This document shows, piece by piece, positions 51,330-61,400 of a stretch of DNA of 61,756 nucleotides (the first letter of the stretch is position 1; each line of letters begins with the position of its first letter). Made by a program: the position numbers and the translations under genes. Origin of the DNA: Bacteroidales bacterium UBA5371 (GTDB lineage: Bacteria; Bacteroidota; Bacteroidia; Bacteroidales; P3). The notes beneath the pieces were generated by a model. The model made no database searches, was not told the DNA's origin, and was given only the letters and a program-made list of their open reading frames with translations. The stretch lies in NCBI GenBank assembly GCA_002407855.1, contig DHPF01000010.1, positions 1-61,756 on the forward strand, read 5' to 3'.

Positions 51330-52233
51330 TTTCTTCCTCCTTTTCTTGAGTTTGAACAATTAATTTGGTTTGATTAACAAATTCATTAGCATCTTTCATG
51401 CACTTATCACTAATATAAGAATCTGGAAAGAACTTTGCAAACTTAACCAAGTCAGAGTTTTTTAGAATATACTCCAAAAGTAAGTAAGAATTATTATTTA
51501 TATCGCTATACCTTTTAACTTCTCTTAGTATTTCCTCTGTCGTCATCTCCATTGCACTAATTTCGAACCTATTATAAAGATACTCTCTTATGATTTCAGA
51601 TATTTCGGAATAATATTCTTTTGTTCTGCCATTCTCAATCAGACGTTTTAATCTTAGCTCCTCCAAAGAATTTAGAGCAATAATATCAGCAGGTAGTTTA
51701 GGCTTAGGTTTAATGAAAATCTCTTTAATCTTTACCTTCCTATATTTCTTCCAAAGCTTATATCCAAAATAGCTTCCAATAAGTAAAGCAGTAGCGACAA
51801 GAACCCAGATTATAATTGGCATTATCTCACTAATGGTAAATGGCTCTTTTGAATTTGCTTTAATATCTTTTATTTCTATTTTAAGAGTATCAATTGGAAA
51901 AGGCATAACTTCAAAATCTAAAACCCTACCATTAGGATTAATTATCTTATGCTTGCCAGCAACAAAAGACGTAAAATAACACCTAATATCTAAGTATTTC
52001 TTTCCTTGCCTTTCAATAGTATCTATGGTTTGACCAATAATCTCTAAGCTATCTTTGATTTCTTTTGGTAAATAAATTCCTATTTCATTAGACTTTTCAA
52101 TAGGCAATGAAAAAGAATAAACTATTTGATCTCCAATCTCAAACTTTGTTTTATTAAGATTAGTAATAGCTGATTGAGAAAAAGAAGTTAAGTAAATAAA
52201 TAATGTAAAGATTAAAATAAAGAATTTTCTCAC
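51322..52233 (-). CDS. Bat-operon protein with one membrane helix and a BatD-like tail
   Basis: A 303-residue protein with signal peptide (LFIYLTSFSQ), a beta-rich outer region (about 20-130), one membrane segment (about 137-160) and a cytosolic helical tail (TKEYYSEISEIIREYLYNRF ... EILREVKRYS ... LLEYILKNSDLVKFAKFF). The tail pattern recurs in BatD. The gene overlaps both neighbours by 4 and 8 bases, so it is a fixed part of the operon. I know of no firm name. Confidence 0.78.
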   Translation of the reverse strand: MRKFFILIFTLFIYLTSFSQSAITNLNKTKFEIGDQIVYSFSLPIEKSNEIGIYLPKEIKDSLEIIGQTIDTIERQGKKYLDIRCYFTSFVAGKHKIINPNGRVLDFEVMPFPIDTLKIEIKDIKANSKEPFTISEIMPIIIWVLVATALLIGSYFGYKLWKKYRKVKIKEIFIKPKPKLPADIIALNSLEELRLKRLIENGRTKEYYSEISEIIREYLYNRFEISAMEMTTEEILREVKRYSDINNNSYLLLEYILKNSDLVKFAKFFPDSYISDKCMKDANEFVNQTKLIVQTQEKEEEND

Positions 52234-53096
52234 CTTGCACCTCCCTTTTCAAATAATTTCATTAAAGGTTTTATGTAATCCTCTCCCGTATAAACCATAA
52301 TATTATCTATTCCCAAACGACTTAGCTTTTGCTTTAAGATATATTCCTGATTCCTTCTAAATTCTGCAAAGCTTTTTAAGAGCTTCTTATCGGAAGAATC
52401 TATCCAAATATCTTTCGCAATTTCATTATCAGAAACCTTCACAAGACCAATGTTCGGAATAATATCTTCTCTTTTGTCTCTTACAAGAATTGTAGAAAAA
52501 TCATGTTTGCGAGAAACAATCTCTAAAGAATCGTCAAATGCCCCATAACCATCAGTTATAAGAAAACAAGTAGCACGTTTTTTTATAACACTACTCATAA
52601 ACTTTAAAGCGCTATCAAAAGAAGTTCTCGTAGAACTTTGTTTATAAGTGATCAATTCCCGAATAATTCTTAAAATATGCGAAGAACCCTTCTTTGCAGG
52701 AATATACTTTTCCATTCTATCGCTAAAAAAGATAACTCCTACTTTATCATTGTTCTCAATGGCAGAGAAACTAAGTACAGCGGCTATTTCTGTAATTATA
52801 TCCGATTTTAAATTCCCATTTGTTCCAAAGAAAGTGCTCCCGCTAACATCAATCAAAAGAATTACCGTAAGCTCTCTTTCTTCCTCAAATACTTTTACAT
52901 AAGGGTGATTAAACCTTGCCGTAACATTCCAATCAATGCTACGAATTTCATCACCATAATGATATTCTCTTACCTCACTAAAAGCCATACCTCTTCCCTT
53001 AAAGGCACTATGATACTGCCCAGAAAAGATGTTTTTGGACAAGCGTTTAGTCTTTATCTCAATCTTACGAACCTTCTTTAATAAATCTTCATTCAT
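52230..53096 (-). CDS. DUF58 protein (VWA-like)
   Basis: A 288-residue soluble protein. DUF58 hallmark KGRGMAFSEVREYHYGDEIRSIDWNVTAR (about 30-58) precedes a VWA-like fold with the metal motif DVSGS (in LIDVSGSTFF). It is normally found with MoxR and membrane VWA proteins and probably links the ATPase to them. It overlaps the next gene by 4 bases and follows moxR by 3. Confidence 0.92.
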   Translation of the reverse strand: MNEDLLKKVRKIEIKTKRLSKNIFSGQYHSAFKGRGMAFSEVREYHYGDEIRSIDWNVTARFNHPYVKVFEEERELTVILLIDVSGSTFFGTNGNLKSDIITEIAAVLSFSAIENNDKVGVIFFSDRMEKYIPAKKGSSHILRIIRELITYKQSSTRTSFDSALKFMSSVIKKRATCFLITDGYGAFDDSLEIVSRKHDFSTILVRDKREDIIPNIGLVKVSDNEIAKDIWIDSSDKKLLKSFAEFRRNQEYILKQKLSRLGIDNIMVYTGEDYIKPLMKLFEKGGAR

Positions 53097-53099
53097 CTT

Positions 53100-54086
53100 T
53101 TAAGGAACATCAACCTTATTTATTATATCATTAATTATATCTTCCGTAGTGATATTATCAGCCTCTGCCTCGTAAGTTAAGCCAATTCTATGACGCATAA
53201 CGTCCAAACAAATAGCCCTAACATCCTCAGGAATAACATAACCTCTTCTCTTAATGAAAGCATAAGCTCTTGAAGCCAAAGCCAAGTTGATTGTGGCTCT
53301 TGGAGAAGCACCATAACTAATATAAGGTTTTAATTTATCAAGATTATTATTTTCAGGAAAACGAGTGGCAAAAACAATATCAGTAATATAACTTTCAATC
53401 TTCTCATCAATATAAACTTGCTTAACCACTTCCCTTGCATGCAAAATGCTTTCAGGCTTAAGCACTGCTTCAATCTTTGGCAAAGCAGACCCAACCTGCT
53501 GACGCAAAATAAGTTTTTCTTGCTCTTGTGTAGGATAAGTTATAACAACCTTCATCATAAAACGGTCTAACTGAGCCTCAGGTAAAGCATAAGTTCCCTC
53601 TTGTTCAATAGGGTTTTGAGTTGCCAAAACTAAGAAAGGTTCTTCTAATTTATATGTCTTTTCGCCAATAGTAACTTGACGTTCTTGCATAGCTTCCAAA
53701 AGAGCTGACTGCACTTTTGCAGGAGCACGATTTATTTCATCAGCCAATACAAAGTTTGAAAATATAGGTCCTTTCTTAACAGCAAAGGACTCATCTTTTG
53801 GACTATAAATCATTGTGCCAATAAGGTCGGCAGGCAAAAGGTCAGGAGTAAACTGAATCCTGCTAAACTTTGCATCAATACTCTTAGCCAAAGAAGTAAT
53901 AGCTTGAGTCTTTGCTAAGCCAGGAACACCTTCCAAAAGAATATGACCATTAGCCAAAAGCCCAATAATTAACCTTTCAATCATACCTTGCTGCCCAATA
54001 ATAGACTTATGAATTTCGTTGTTAATCATATCAACAAAAGCACTCTCACGCTCAATCTTTGCATTTAATTCAATAATGTCAATCAT
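53100..54086 (-). CDS. MoxR-family AAA+ ATPase
   Basis: A 328-residue AAA+ chaperone-like ATPase. Walker A is GVPGLAKTQ, Walker B VLADEINRAPAKVQ, and sensor-1 is LATQNPIEQEGTY. In MoxR-VWA systems it is thought to remodel or load metal into partner complexes. It heads the eight-gene Bat operon. No clear TAnnTTTG box was found in the spacer upstream. Confidence 0.93.
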   Translation of the reverse strand: MIDIIELNAKIERESAFVDMINNEIHKSIIGQQGMIERLIIGLLANGHILLEGVPGLAKTQAITSLAKSIDAKFSRIQFTPDLLPADLIGTMIYSPKDESFAVKKGPIFSNFVLADEINRAPAKVQSALLEAMQERQVTIGEKTYKLEEPFLVLATQNPIEQEGTYALPEAQLDRFMMKVVITYPTQEQEKLILRQQVGSALPKIEAVLKPESILHAREVVKQVYIDEKIESYITDIVFATRFPENNNLDKLKPYISYGASPRATINLALASRAYAFIKRRGYVIPEDVRAICLDVMRHRIGLTYEAEADNITTEDIINDIINKVDVP

Positions 54087-54243
54087 AATATATATGTATT
54101 AAACTCTAAATTTCTTAAACATAATCCTAATTCTACCCTTCAAAGCCCAATCTTACCTCAAACGATAAAGTGTCCATATTATTATACTTATTTGAAAAAA
54201 ATAAATCAAGCAAAGGTTAAAATAAACAAGGGATAATAAAAAA

Positions 54244-54327
54244 TATCTCCTATATAAATAAAATTATCTCAGAGAAAAAATAATTTATCTCAGAGAAAAA
54301 TAAATTTATCTCAGAGAAAAATTTAAC
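54244..54327. repeat. 21-bp tandem array G (4 units)
   Basis: Units with TATCTC start at 54244, 54265, 54286 and 54307, all 21 bp apart; the last three have TATCTCAGAGAAAAA containing a TCTC-A-GAGA dyad. The first is degenerate. The array is in the 333-base spacer between the divergent moxR and transporter genes. Confidence 0.9.
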
Positions 54328-54395
54328 CCCATTTGTTAAGTCATATATTTTTTAACGATGGAAATGTTAAAAGAGCAAAAGTGGAACATTTTATG

Positions 54396-54403
54396 TACTT
54401 TTG
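54396..54403 (+). promoter_or_regulatory. -7 element of the EamA transporter gene
   Basis: TACTTTTG, 16 bases before the ATG at 54420. It lies inside a longer open frame starting at 54333, so that frame is not the real start. Confidence 0.6.
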
Positions 54404-54419
54404 CACAAATTTTTCTGTT

Positions 54420-55349
54420 ATGAAAGGAGCTTCAAAAGGACATATTGCAATTCTTGTTACCAATGTTATCTTTGGATTGAATATTGTTATTGCAAAGCAA
54501 GTTCTTTCTAATGAAAGCATCGATGCATTGACCCTAACCTATTTCCGATTTGCAGGAGCAACCATTGTATTTTGGATTACATCTTGCTTCATTAAAGAAG
54601 AAAAAATGTCTTTGAAGGATTTTTTAATGATATTAGGAGCATCAGTATTGGGGGTTACCATTAATCAAACTTCTTTTATTGCTGGTTTAAACTCTACGTC
54701 CCCAATAGATGCCTCACTGATAATTACCCTTACGCCAATTCTTACTATGCTTATTTCTGCTGCATACCTCAAAGAACCGATTACATCTAAAAAGGTTATT
54801 GGGGTCTTGGTTGGTTGCACAGGGGCAGTAATACTTATCCTTTCTAACTACTCACTTAACGGCAATCAAAGCCGCTCTTGGATAGGCAATGCTCTTTGTT
54901 TACTTAGTTCACTTTCTTACGCTTGTTATTTGGTTTTTTTTAGGGATTTCATTAAAACAAAACATCCAATAACCTTAATGAAATGGATGTTTTTGTTTGC
55001 AGGAGTTTTACTTTTGCCAATTGGAGTTCCTAAAATAAAAATGGTGGATTTTACTCAAATTAATACATTATTATATATGGAGATATTATATGTTGTTTTA
55101 TTTGCAACATTTCTTACTTATCTTTTAATTCCAATAGGTCAAAAGAATCTCAGACCTACAACCCTTACCATGTATAATTATCTTCAACCAATTATAGCGG
55201 CTGTCATTGTAGTTATTTTGGGTCGGGATAACTTTGGTTGGGAAAAGATTTTATCCACAATATTGGTCTTTTTAGGAGTTTATATCGTAACTAAATCTAA
55301 ATCACGTCAACAATTAGAGCAAGAAAAAGAAAGTAAATCAATAAATTAA
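54420..55349 (+). CDS. EamA/DMT family transporter
   Basis: A 309-residue membrane protein with ten predicted helices in two EamA halves (NVIFGLNIVIAKQVL at the start; ATFLTYLLIPIGQKNLRPT in the second half). Family members export metabolites or drugs by proton exchange; the substrate cannot be told. The start at 54420 follows from the promoter box position. Confidence 0.88.
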   Translation: MKGASKGHIAILVTNVIFGLNIVIAKQVLSNESIDALTLTYFRFAGATIVFWITSCFIKEEKMSLKDFLMILGASVLGVTINQTSFIAGLNSTSPIDASLIITLTPILTMLISAAYLKEPITSKKVIGVLVGCTGAVILILSNYSLNGNQSRSWIGNALCLLSSLSYACYLVFFRDFIKTKHPITLMKWMFLFAGVLLLPIGVPKIKMVDFTQINTLLYMEILYVVLFATFLTYLLIPIGQKNLRPTTLTMYNYLQPIIAAVIVVILGRDNFGWEKILSTILVFLGVYIVTKSKSRQQLEQEKESKSIN

Positions 55350-55390
55350 CTTTTTTTGTTGGCAAGTAAATCAAATTTTTACATAATAAA

Positions 55391-55422
55391 TTTGCTTTTT
55401 ATATTTTTAGTATTTACTTTTG
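55391..55422 (+). promoter_or_regulatory. Consensus promoter of the giant adhesin gene
   Basis: TTTG (55391-55394) and TACTTTTG (55415-55422) with 20 bases between, a full match. The start codon is 72 bases downstream. Confidence 0.75.
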
Positions 55423-55494
55423 CAGTCGTGAAATTTATTTAAAAAAATAAAAGCATCTAAAAAAATTATTGTTTAACAAACACATTAAAACATC

Positions 55495-58400
55495 ATGAAA
55501 AAAGTATTGTACTTTCTTTTGGCGATAGTTTTCGCCATTCAAGGTTGGTCACAGACCACATTAAACGAAGGCTTCGAAGGAACAACCTTTCCTCCTGAAG
55601 ATTGGACAAAAATTACAACTCAAGGAACTGTTTCTTGGGGGAGATATACATCTTCTTCTCCAAGAGGTACTGCTTCTGCAAGTGTAAGTTATGAGAGTCC
55701 AAACCACACTAACTATCTTATTACTCCTAAATTGAATGTTACGGCAGGACTTGATACCATTAGTTTTTGGGTAAAATGCCCCAATTACTATTCTGGAACA
55801 ACATTAAGCATTTTAGTCTCCACGACAGATAATGATGTATCGTCTTTTAGCACAACAAGTCTTCTTTCTCTTTCCAATAATTCTATTACTACAACTTGGA
55901 CAAAACATAGTGTCGCACTAACTGATTATGTAGGACAGGATATTTATGTTGCATTTAAAGTTGTAGATACAGATGGATTAAGAGTTATGTTGGACGATGT
56001 GACAGGTCCAAATTTATTTGTTCCAACATGTCCTAAACCAACAGCACTCTCTGCTTCAAACCCAACAACAACAGGAGTTGATTTAGGCTGGACAGATGCA
56101 ACAGGAAGTACTTGGAATATTCAATATATGCTTAATTCTGAAACTGATTGGGCAAATGCAACAACAATTTCTGGGGTGTCAAACCCATATACTTTTACAA
56201 CTCTTAACCCTTCTACAGTATATAAAGCAAGAGTGCAAACAGATTGTGGAACAGAACAAAGTGAATGGTCATCTGTAATAACATTTGCTACTGCTTGTGA
56301 TGCAATAACAACATTCCCATGGACAGAAGGTTTTGAAACTGCATCTTGGTCTCCTGCAATTTTCCCAGGTAATGCATTAGCTCCGTTATGCTGGACTAAC
56401 ATTAATAAAGGTTCAGGAAGTACAAATATTTGGTCAAGAGGCACAACAGCACACACAGGAACTGGTGCCGCACAAATGTATACTGATAATAATAGTCAAA
56501 ATAATGACTGGCTTATTTCTCCAAAAATCACATTAACTGGAAATGAGAGATTAAGATTTTGGGCTCAAAATTATAGTGCAACAACATCAGAGGTTGATGA
56601 AATTTCTATTTGGATTTCTGATGGAATTATAACATCTATTGATACAACCAATATGGGCGTATATGATTCAATACAAGGATTTACTCAAGTTTTTCAAACA
56701 GGAATACCTATTGGAGCTTGGCAACAATATGAGGTTAATTTAAGTCAATACTCAGGAGATAGATACATTGCTTTTGTTAGAAGAAATACTCCTAATAATG
56801 GATATTATCTTCGTTTAGATGATGTTGAAATATCAGAATTGCCTACATGTATGCGTCCTACAAATCTTATAGTTTCCAGCATCTCAACAACAGGTGCTGA
56901 AATTTCTTGGGTAAATGGTAGTTCAGCAGATGCTTCTTGGTGGTTATATTATAAACAAGGTTCAGCAACAGATTTTGACTCAATTCAAATAAATTCAAAT
57001 CCATACTTAATTCAAAGCTTTATTCCATCAAGTAGCTATCAAATATATCTCAAAACAGATTGTAGTGTTGAAGTTTCAGAAGCAAGCAATTTGGTAAGTT
57101 TCCAAACCTTATGTGAAGCAATAGATGGTTTAACAGATTTACCTTGGAATGAAGGTTTTGAAGGCATAACTGCAAATAATCAACTTCCTGCTTGTTGGAG
57201 TGCTACTAATTTAGGAACTTATACATACACTCAAACTTCAAATTATAATTCTTACAATAGAAATGCAAGGACAGGAACAAAGAGTGCTTACTTTAAATGG
57301 TCTTGTAATGATAAGTTTGTAACACCAATTTTTAATTTGTATGCAGGCCAAAGTTATGATTTTTCTTTCTGGTATGTAACAGATGAGTATTCAGGATGGC
57401 AAAATTTAAAAGCAGGAGTTAGAGAAGCAAATAACCCAACTGCAATTCAAACAATAGGAACTCCTCTAACAAATATTACTAATTCTACTTATGAAATTTA
57501 TTTAGGGACTTTTACTCCAAGTGCAGATGGATTATATGAATTCACCATCGAATGTCAAGCAGATGGCAATCCTTATTATCTTACAATAGATGATATTTCT
57601 CTTTCTGTTACTCCAGATTGTCCAAATGTTTATGGATTAATTGCACAACCTGCTACAACATCTTCAGTTTCTGTTAATTGGAACGATGAAGGAGATGAAG
57701 GAGATGGTTATGTTATTGCTTATGCTTCTAACTTAGCAGCACCATTTGACCCGACAACAGCTACTACAGTAACTATCCCTACAGGAACAACTCTACCATA
57801 TATTATTCAAGGATTTAATGCCGGAGATTCTGTTTGGGTAGCAGTTCAAAGAGGATGCAATGGTAACTGGACAGATGCAGTGAAAGTTAATTTACCAGAA
57901 TTTGCTAATGAATTACCATTAATAGTTGATTTTGAAGATCCAACAGAAGATAATATTTGGACTATTACTAATGGAACTCAAACAAACAAATGGTATATTG
58001 GAGTTCCGGGAGCAAATGACTCTGATCCTACTGATGGTATTGATGAACGTGGACTATATATTTCAAGTGATAACGGAGCAACAGCAACTTACTCTTCTGC
58101 ATCATCATCTATTGTGTTTGTATCTACTTTAGTTGAATTTGATAATTCTCCAGCATTTGAGCTTTCTTTTGATTGGGCAAATAATGGAGAGATTGATTGG
58201 CACGATCTTAATGTGTATTTAATGCCTTTGAGTATTGCTTTAACTCCTGGGACTTTGCCAAATTCTCAATATCAAATCAATACTGCATCTTTAGCGGAAG
58301 AGACTTCTTTCCATACATTTACAAGGGTTTTTGATGGGAGCTATTCTAACTCAGTAAAACAACTTGTTTTTGCTTGGCAAAATGATGAATATGGAAATTA

Positions 58401-61400
58401 TAATCCTCCTGCAAGGGTTGATAATATTTCACTTGTAGCATTTACTTGCGGAATGCCTTATGGTTTAGCAATGGATTCAGCATCATTTAATGGAACTGAT
58501 GTTTATTTAAGTTGGACTGAACCACAAGGAGCAACATCTTGGATAGTAGAATATCAACAAACAGGAACAAGTACTTGGAATCAAGCATTAGCAGCTTCTA
58601 ATCCTTACACTTTAACTGGATTAAACCCAGGAACATCTTATCAAGCAAGAGTTCGTTCAATTTGTAATGCAACAGATACATCTGCAATTTCAAATGTAAT
58701 CAACTTCCAAACAGCTTGTGTTGCATTAACCGTTCCAACTGTAGTTGAAGGATTTAATACTGTTCCACCAAGCACATGTTGGGAAAGAAAGACAGGAATA
58801 CTTCCTACAACTGTAAATGCAACATTAACATCAACAACTTCCGGTTGGAATTCTCATTCAACTCCTATGATGCCAAGTAGTGGTAATCATGCTTACATTA
58901 ATATTTGGAGTACTTCTACAAAATATTGGTTAATATCTCCAACTTATGATTTAGGAGATGGAACTATTCCTGCTCAAATAGAATTTGATGCAATTCTTTC
59001 AAATTATGCTGGAACTGGAGCTCCAAACACTACTGGAACAGATGATAAATTTGCTGTAGTTGTTTCAACTGATAATGGTTTAACTTGGAATGCTGCAAAT
59101 GCATTTGTTTGGTCGAATGATTCTGCTGCAACAAGAGTTTATAATAACCTATATCCTCTAAAACATATCATACTTCCATTATTTGATCCAGCAACCTCAC
59201 TTCCATACACAGGAAATGTAAAAATTGCATTCTATGGAGAATCAACAGTATCTAATGCAGATAACTATTTACATATAGATAATATTGAATTAAGAGACTA
59301 TGAAGCTTGTCCAAGACCACATAATGTTCATGTAACCGCCTTTACAACCACAGATGCAACAATAGCATTTACAGAACAAGGAACAGCAACTTCGTGGGAG
59401 TATGTTTATGGAGATGCATCCATAGTAACAGACCCATCACAAGGAACACCAGTTACTGAAACCAATAATTCATTCCAAATTACTTCACTTTCACCGCAAA
59501 CAGAATATAATGTATGGGTTCGTGCAAATTGTGGAACAGAATACTCAAGTTGGTCAAATGTCCTAACATTTGTTACACAACCACTCCCTGCATTAGTACC
59601 TTATACTTGCGATTTTGAAATTCCTTATGAAAATAATGGTTGGACAAGATTAAGTGGAGGAACTAATAGATGGGCTTTTGGTATAGCAGCAGGAAATGGA
59701 CCTTCTTCCTCAAATCCAACAGACACTATGGCATTTTATATGTCTAATGATAATGGAGTAAGTTATTTAGCTCCTACATCAACTGTCTTTGCATATACAT
59801 ATAGAGATATAGATTTTGGAACAGATACTGCATCTTACGACTTAACTTTTGATTGGAAATGTCAAGGTCATATAGAAGGAACCTCTGTATATCATGGGCT
59901 ATTAGTATATTTTAGAGATCCAGCAGACCCAATAAATCTTACAGGTTTCCCTACTGGAATTAATGATTATGTTGGATTGTTCCATAGTCAATCAACATGG
60001 CAAACAGTAACTAAGTCATTAGATCGTGCAGCAGGAGTACAAAGATTAATGTTTTTGTATTTTGACCAAGGTTATGGCAATGTGCCACCAGCAGCCATTG
60101 ATAATATTTCAATAGTTCAATCAGCTTGTGCACGTCCAACTGATTTAACATATGTAAGCGCTACATCTTCATCCATAGAAGTTGCATGGACTAATGCTTC
60201 TTCTACAGATGCTGCATGGAGGATTTATTATAGACCCGCAACATCAACAGATTGGGATTCTATTGATGCTAATTCTAATCCATTTATTATACCAAACTTA
60301 ACAGATGCAACTGAATATGTAATTTATGTAAGAACCGATTGTGGCTCAGCAGTATCACTTGAAAGTAATGTAATACGTGCATCAACAATGCAAATCCCTG
60401 CCACCATTCCATATACATGCGATTTTGAAGAGTTAAGCGAAAGATCCTCTTGGAGTCTTTCTAATGGAACAGCAACAAACAAATGGTTTATCGGTACAGC
60501 AGTAGATGCAATGCCTATTACAGGACATTCTCTATATGTTTCGGGCGATAATGGATTAACTAATGATTATGTAAATAGTTCAACCAGCACTGTTGTTGCA
60601 ACAAGATTAATTGAGTTTGATGGCTCAGGAGCATATACTCTAACATTTGATTCAAGAATGGGAGGAGAGACTTCTTGGGATTATATTAAAGTTTATCTTG
60701 TAGATCCAGATACTACATTTGTTGGAGTAAATACTACACCTTATTATGGAACAACTTCGTATAGCCAAGGTATTGTACTATATAATGGAGTAAATGCCTA
60801 TTATAATAATGTAAATAATCCAACAACTGTTGTTAGTCATAGTATTGTACTACCTCATCAAGGAGAGGCAGGAACATTAAAAAAACTAATCTTTGTTTGG
60901 AGGAATGATGGCAGTGGTGGAACAAACCCTTCTGCCTCAATAGATAATATCTCAATAACACCAATACTTTGTGTTTCTCCAACACTAACTATTTCAGGTA
61001 TTTCAGAAAACTCTGCTGTTGCTACATGGACTGCAACAGAAAATGATGCATCGTGGTATTTGTATTGGAAAGAAGCGTCTGCAACAGATTACGATACAAT
61101 TCAAGTTACAGGAGACCCAACAGCAATATTGTCTAATCTAAATCCTAATACAGCATATAATGCATATGTTGTTTTAGATTGTGGTGCAGACGGATTCTCT
61201 GATCCAAGTCAAGTAATTAGTTTCAATACATTATGCACAACCGTAACAACTTTCCCTTGGACAGAAGGATTTGAAAGTGGACTTGCTTGTTGGTCACAAC
61301 AATACACTGTAGGTACTATTGATTGGACTAATGAAGATTATTATAGTTCATCAACACCAACACCTGCACATGGAGGTCAAAAGATAGCTTACTTCTTTGA

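Noticed and set aside
54333..54419. N-terminal extension of the EamA transporter
   Set aside because: It includes a -7 box and repeat-array-adjacent DNA; the first helix starts after 54420.
56121..56456. Minus-strand gene within the giant adhesin
   Set aside because: It lies opposite a well-formed adhesin module and has no recognisable protein features.
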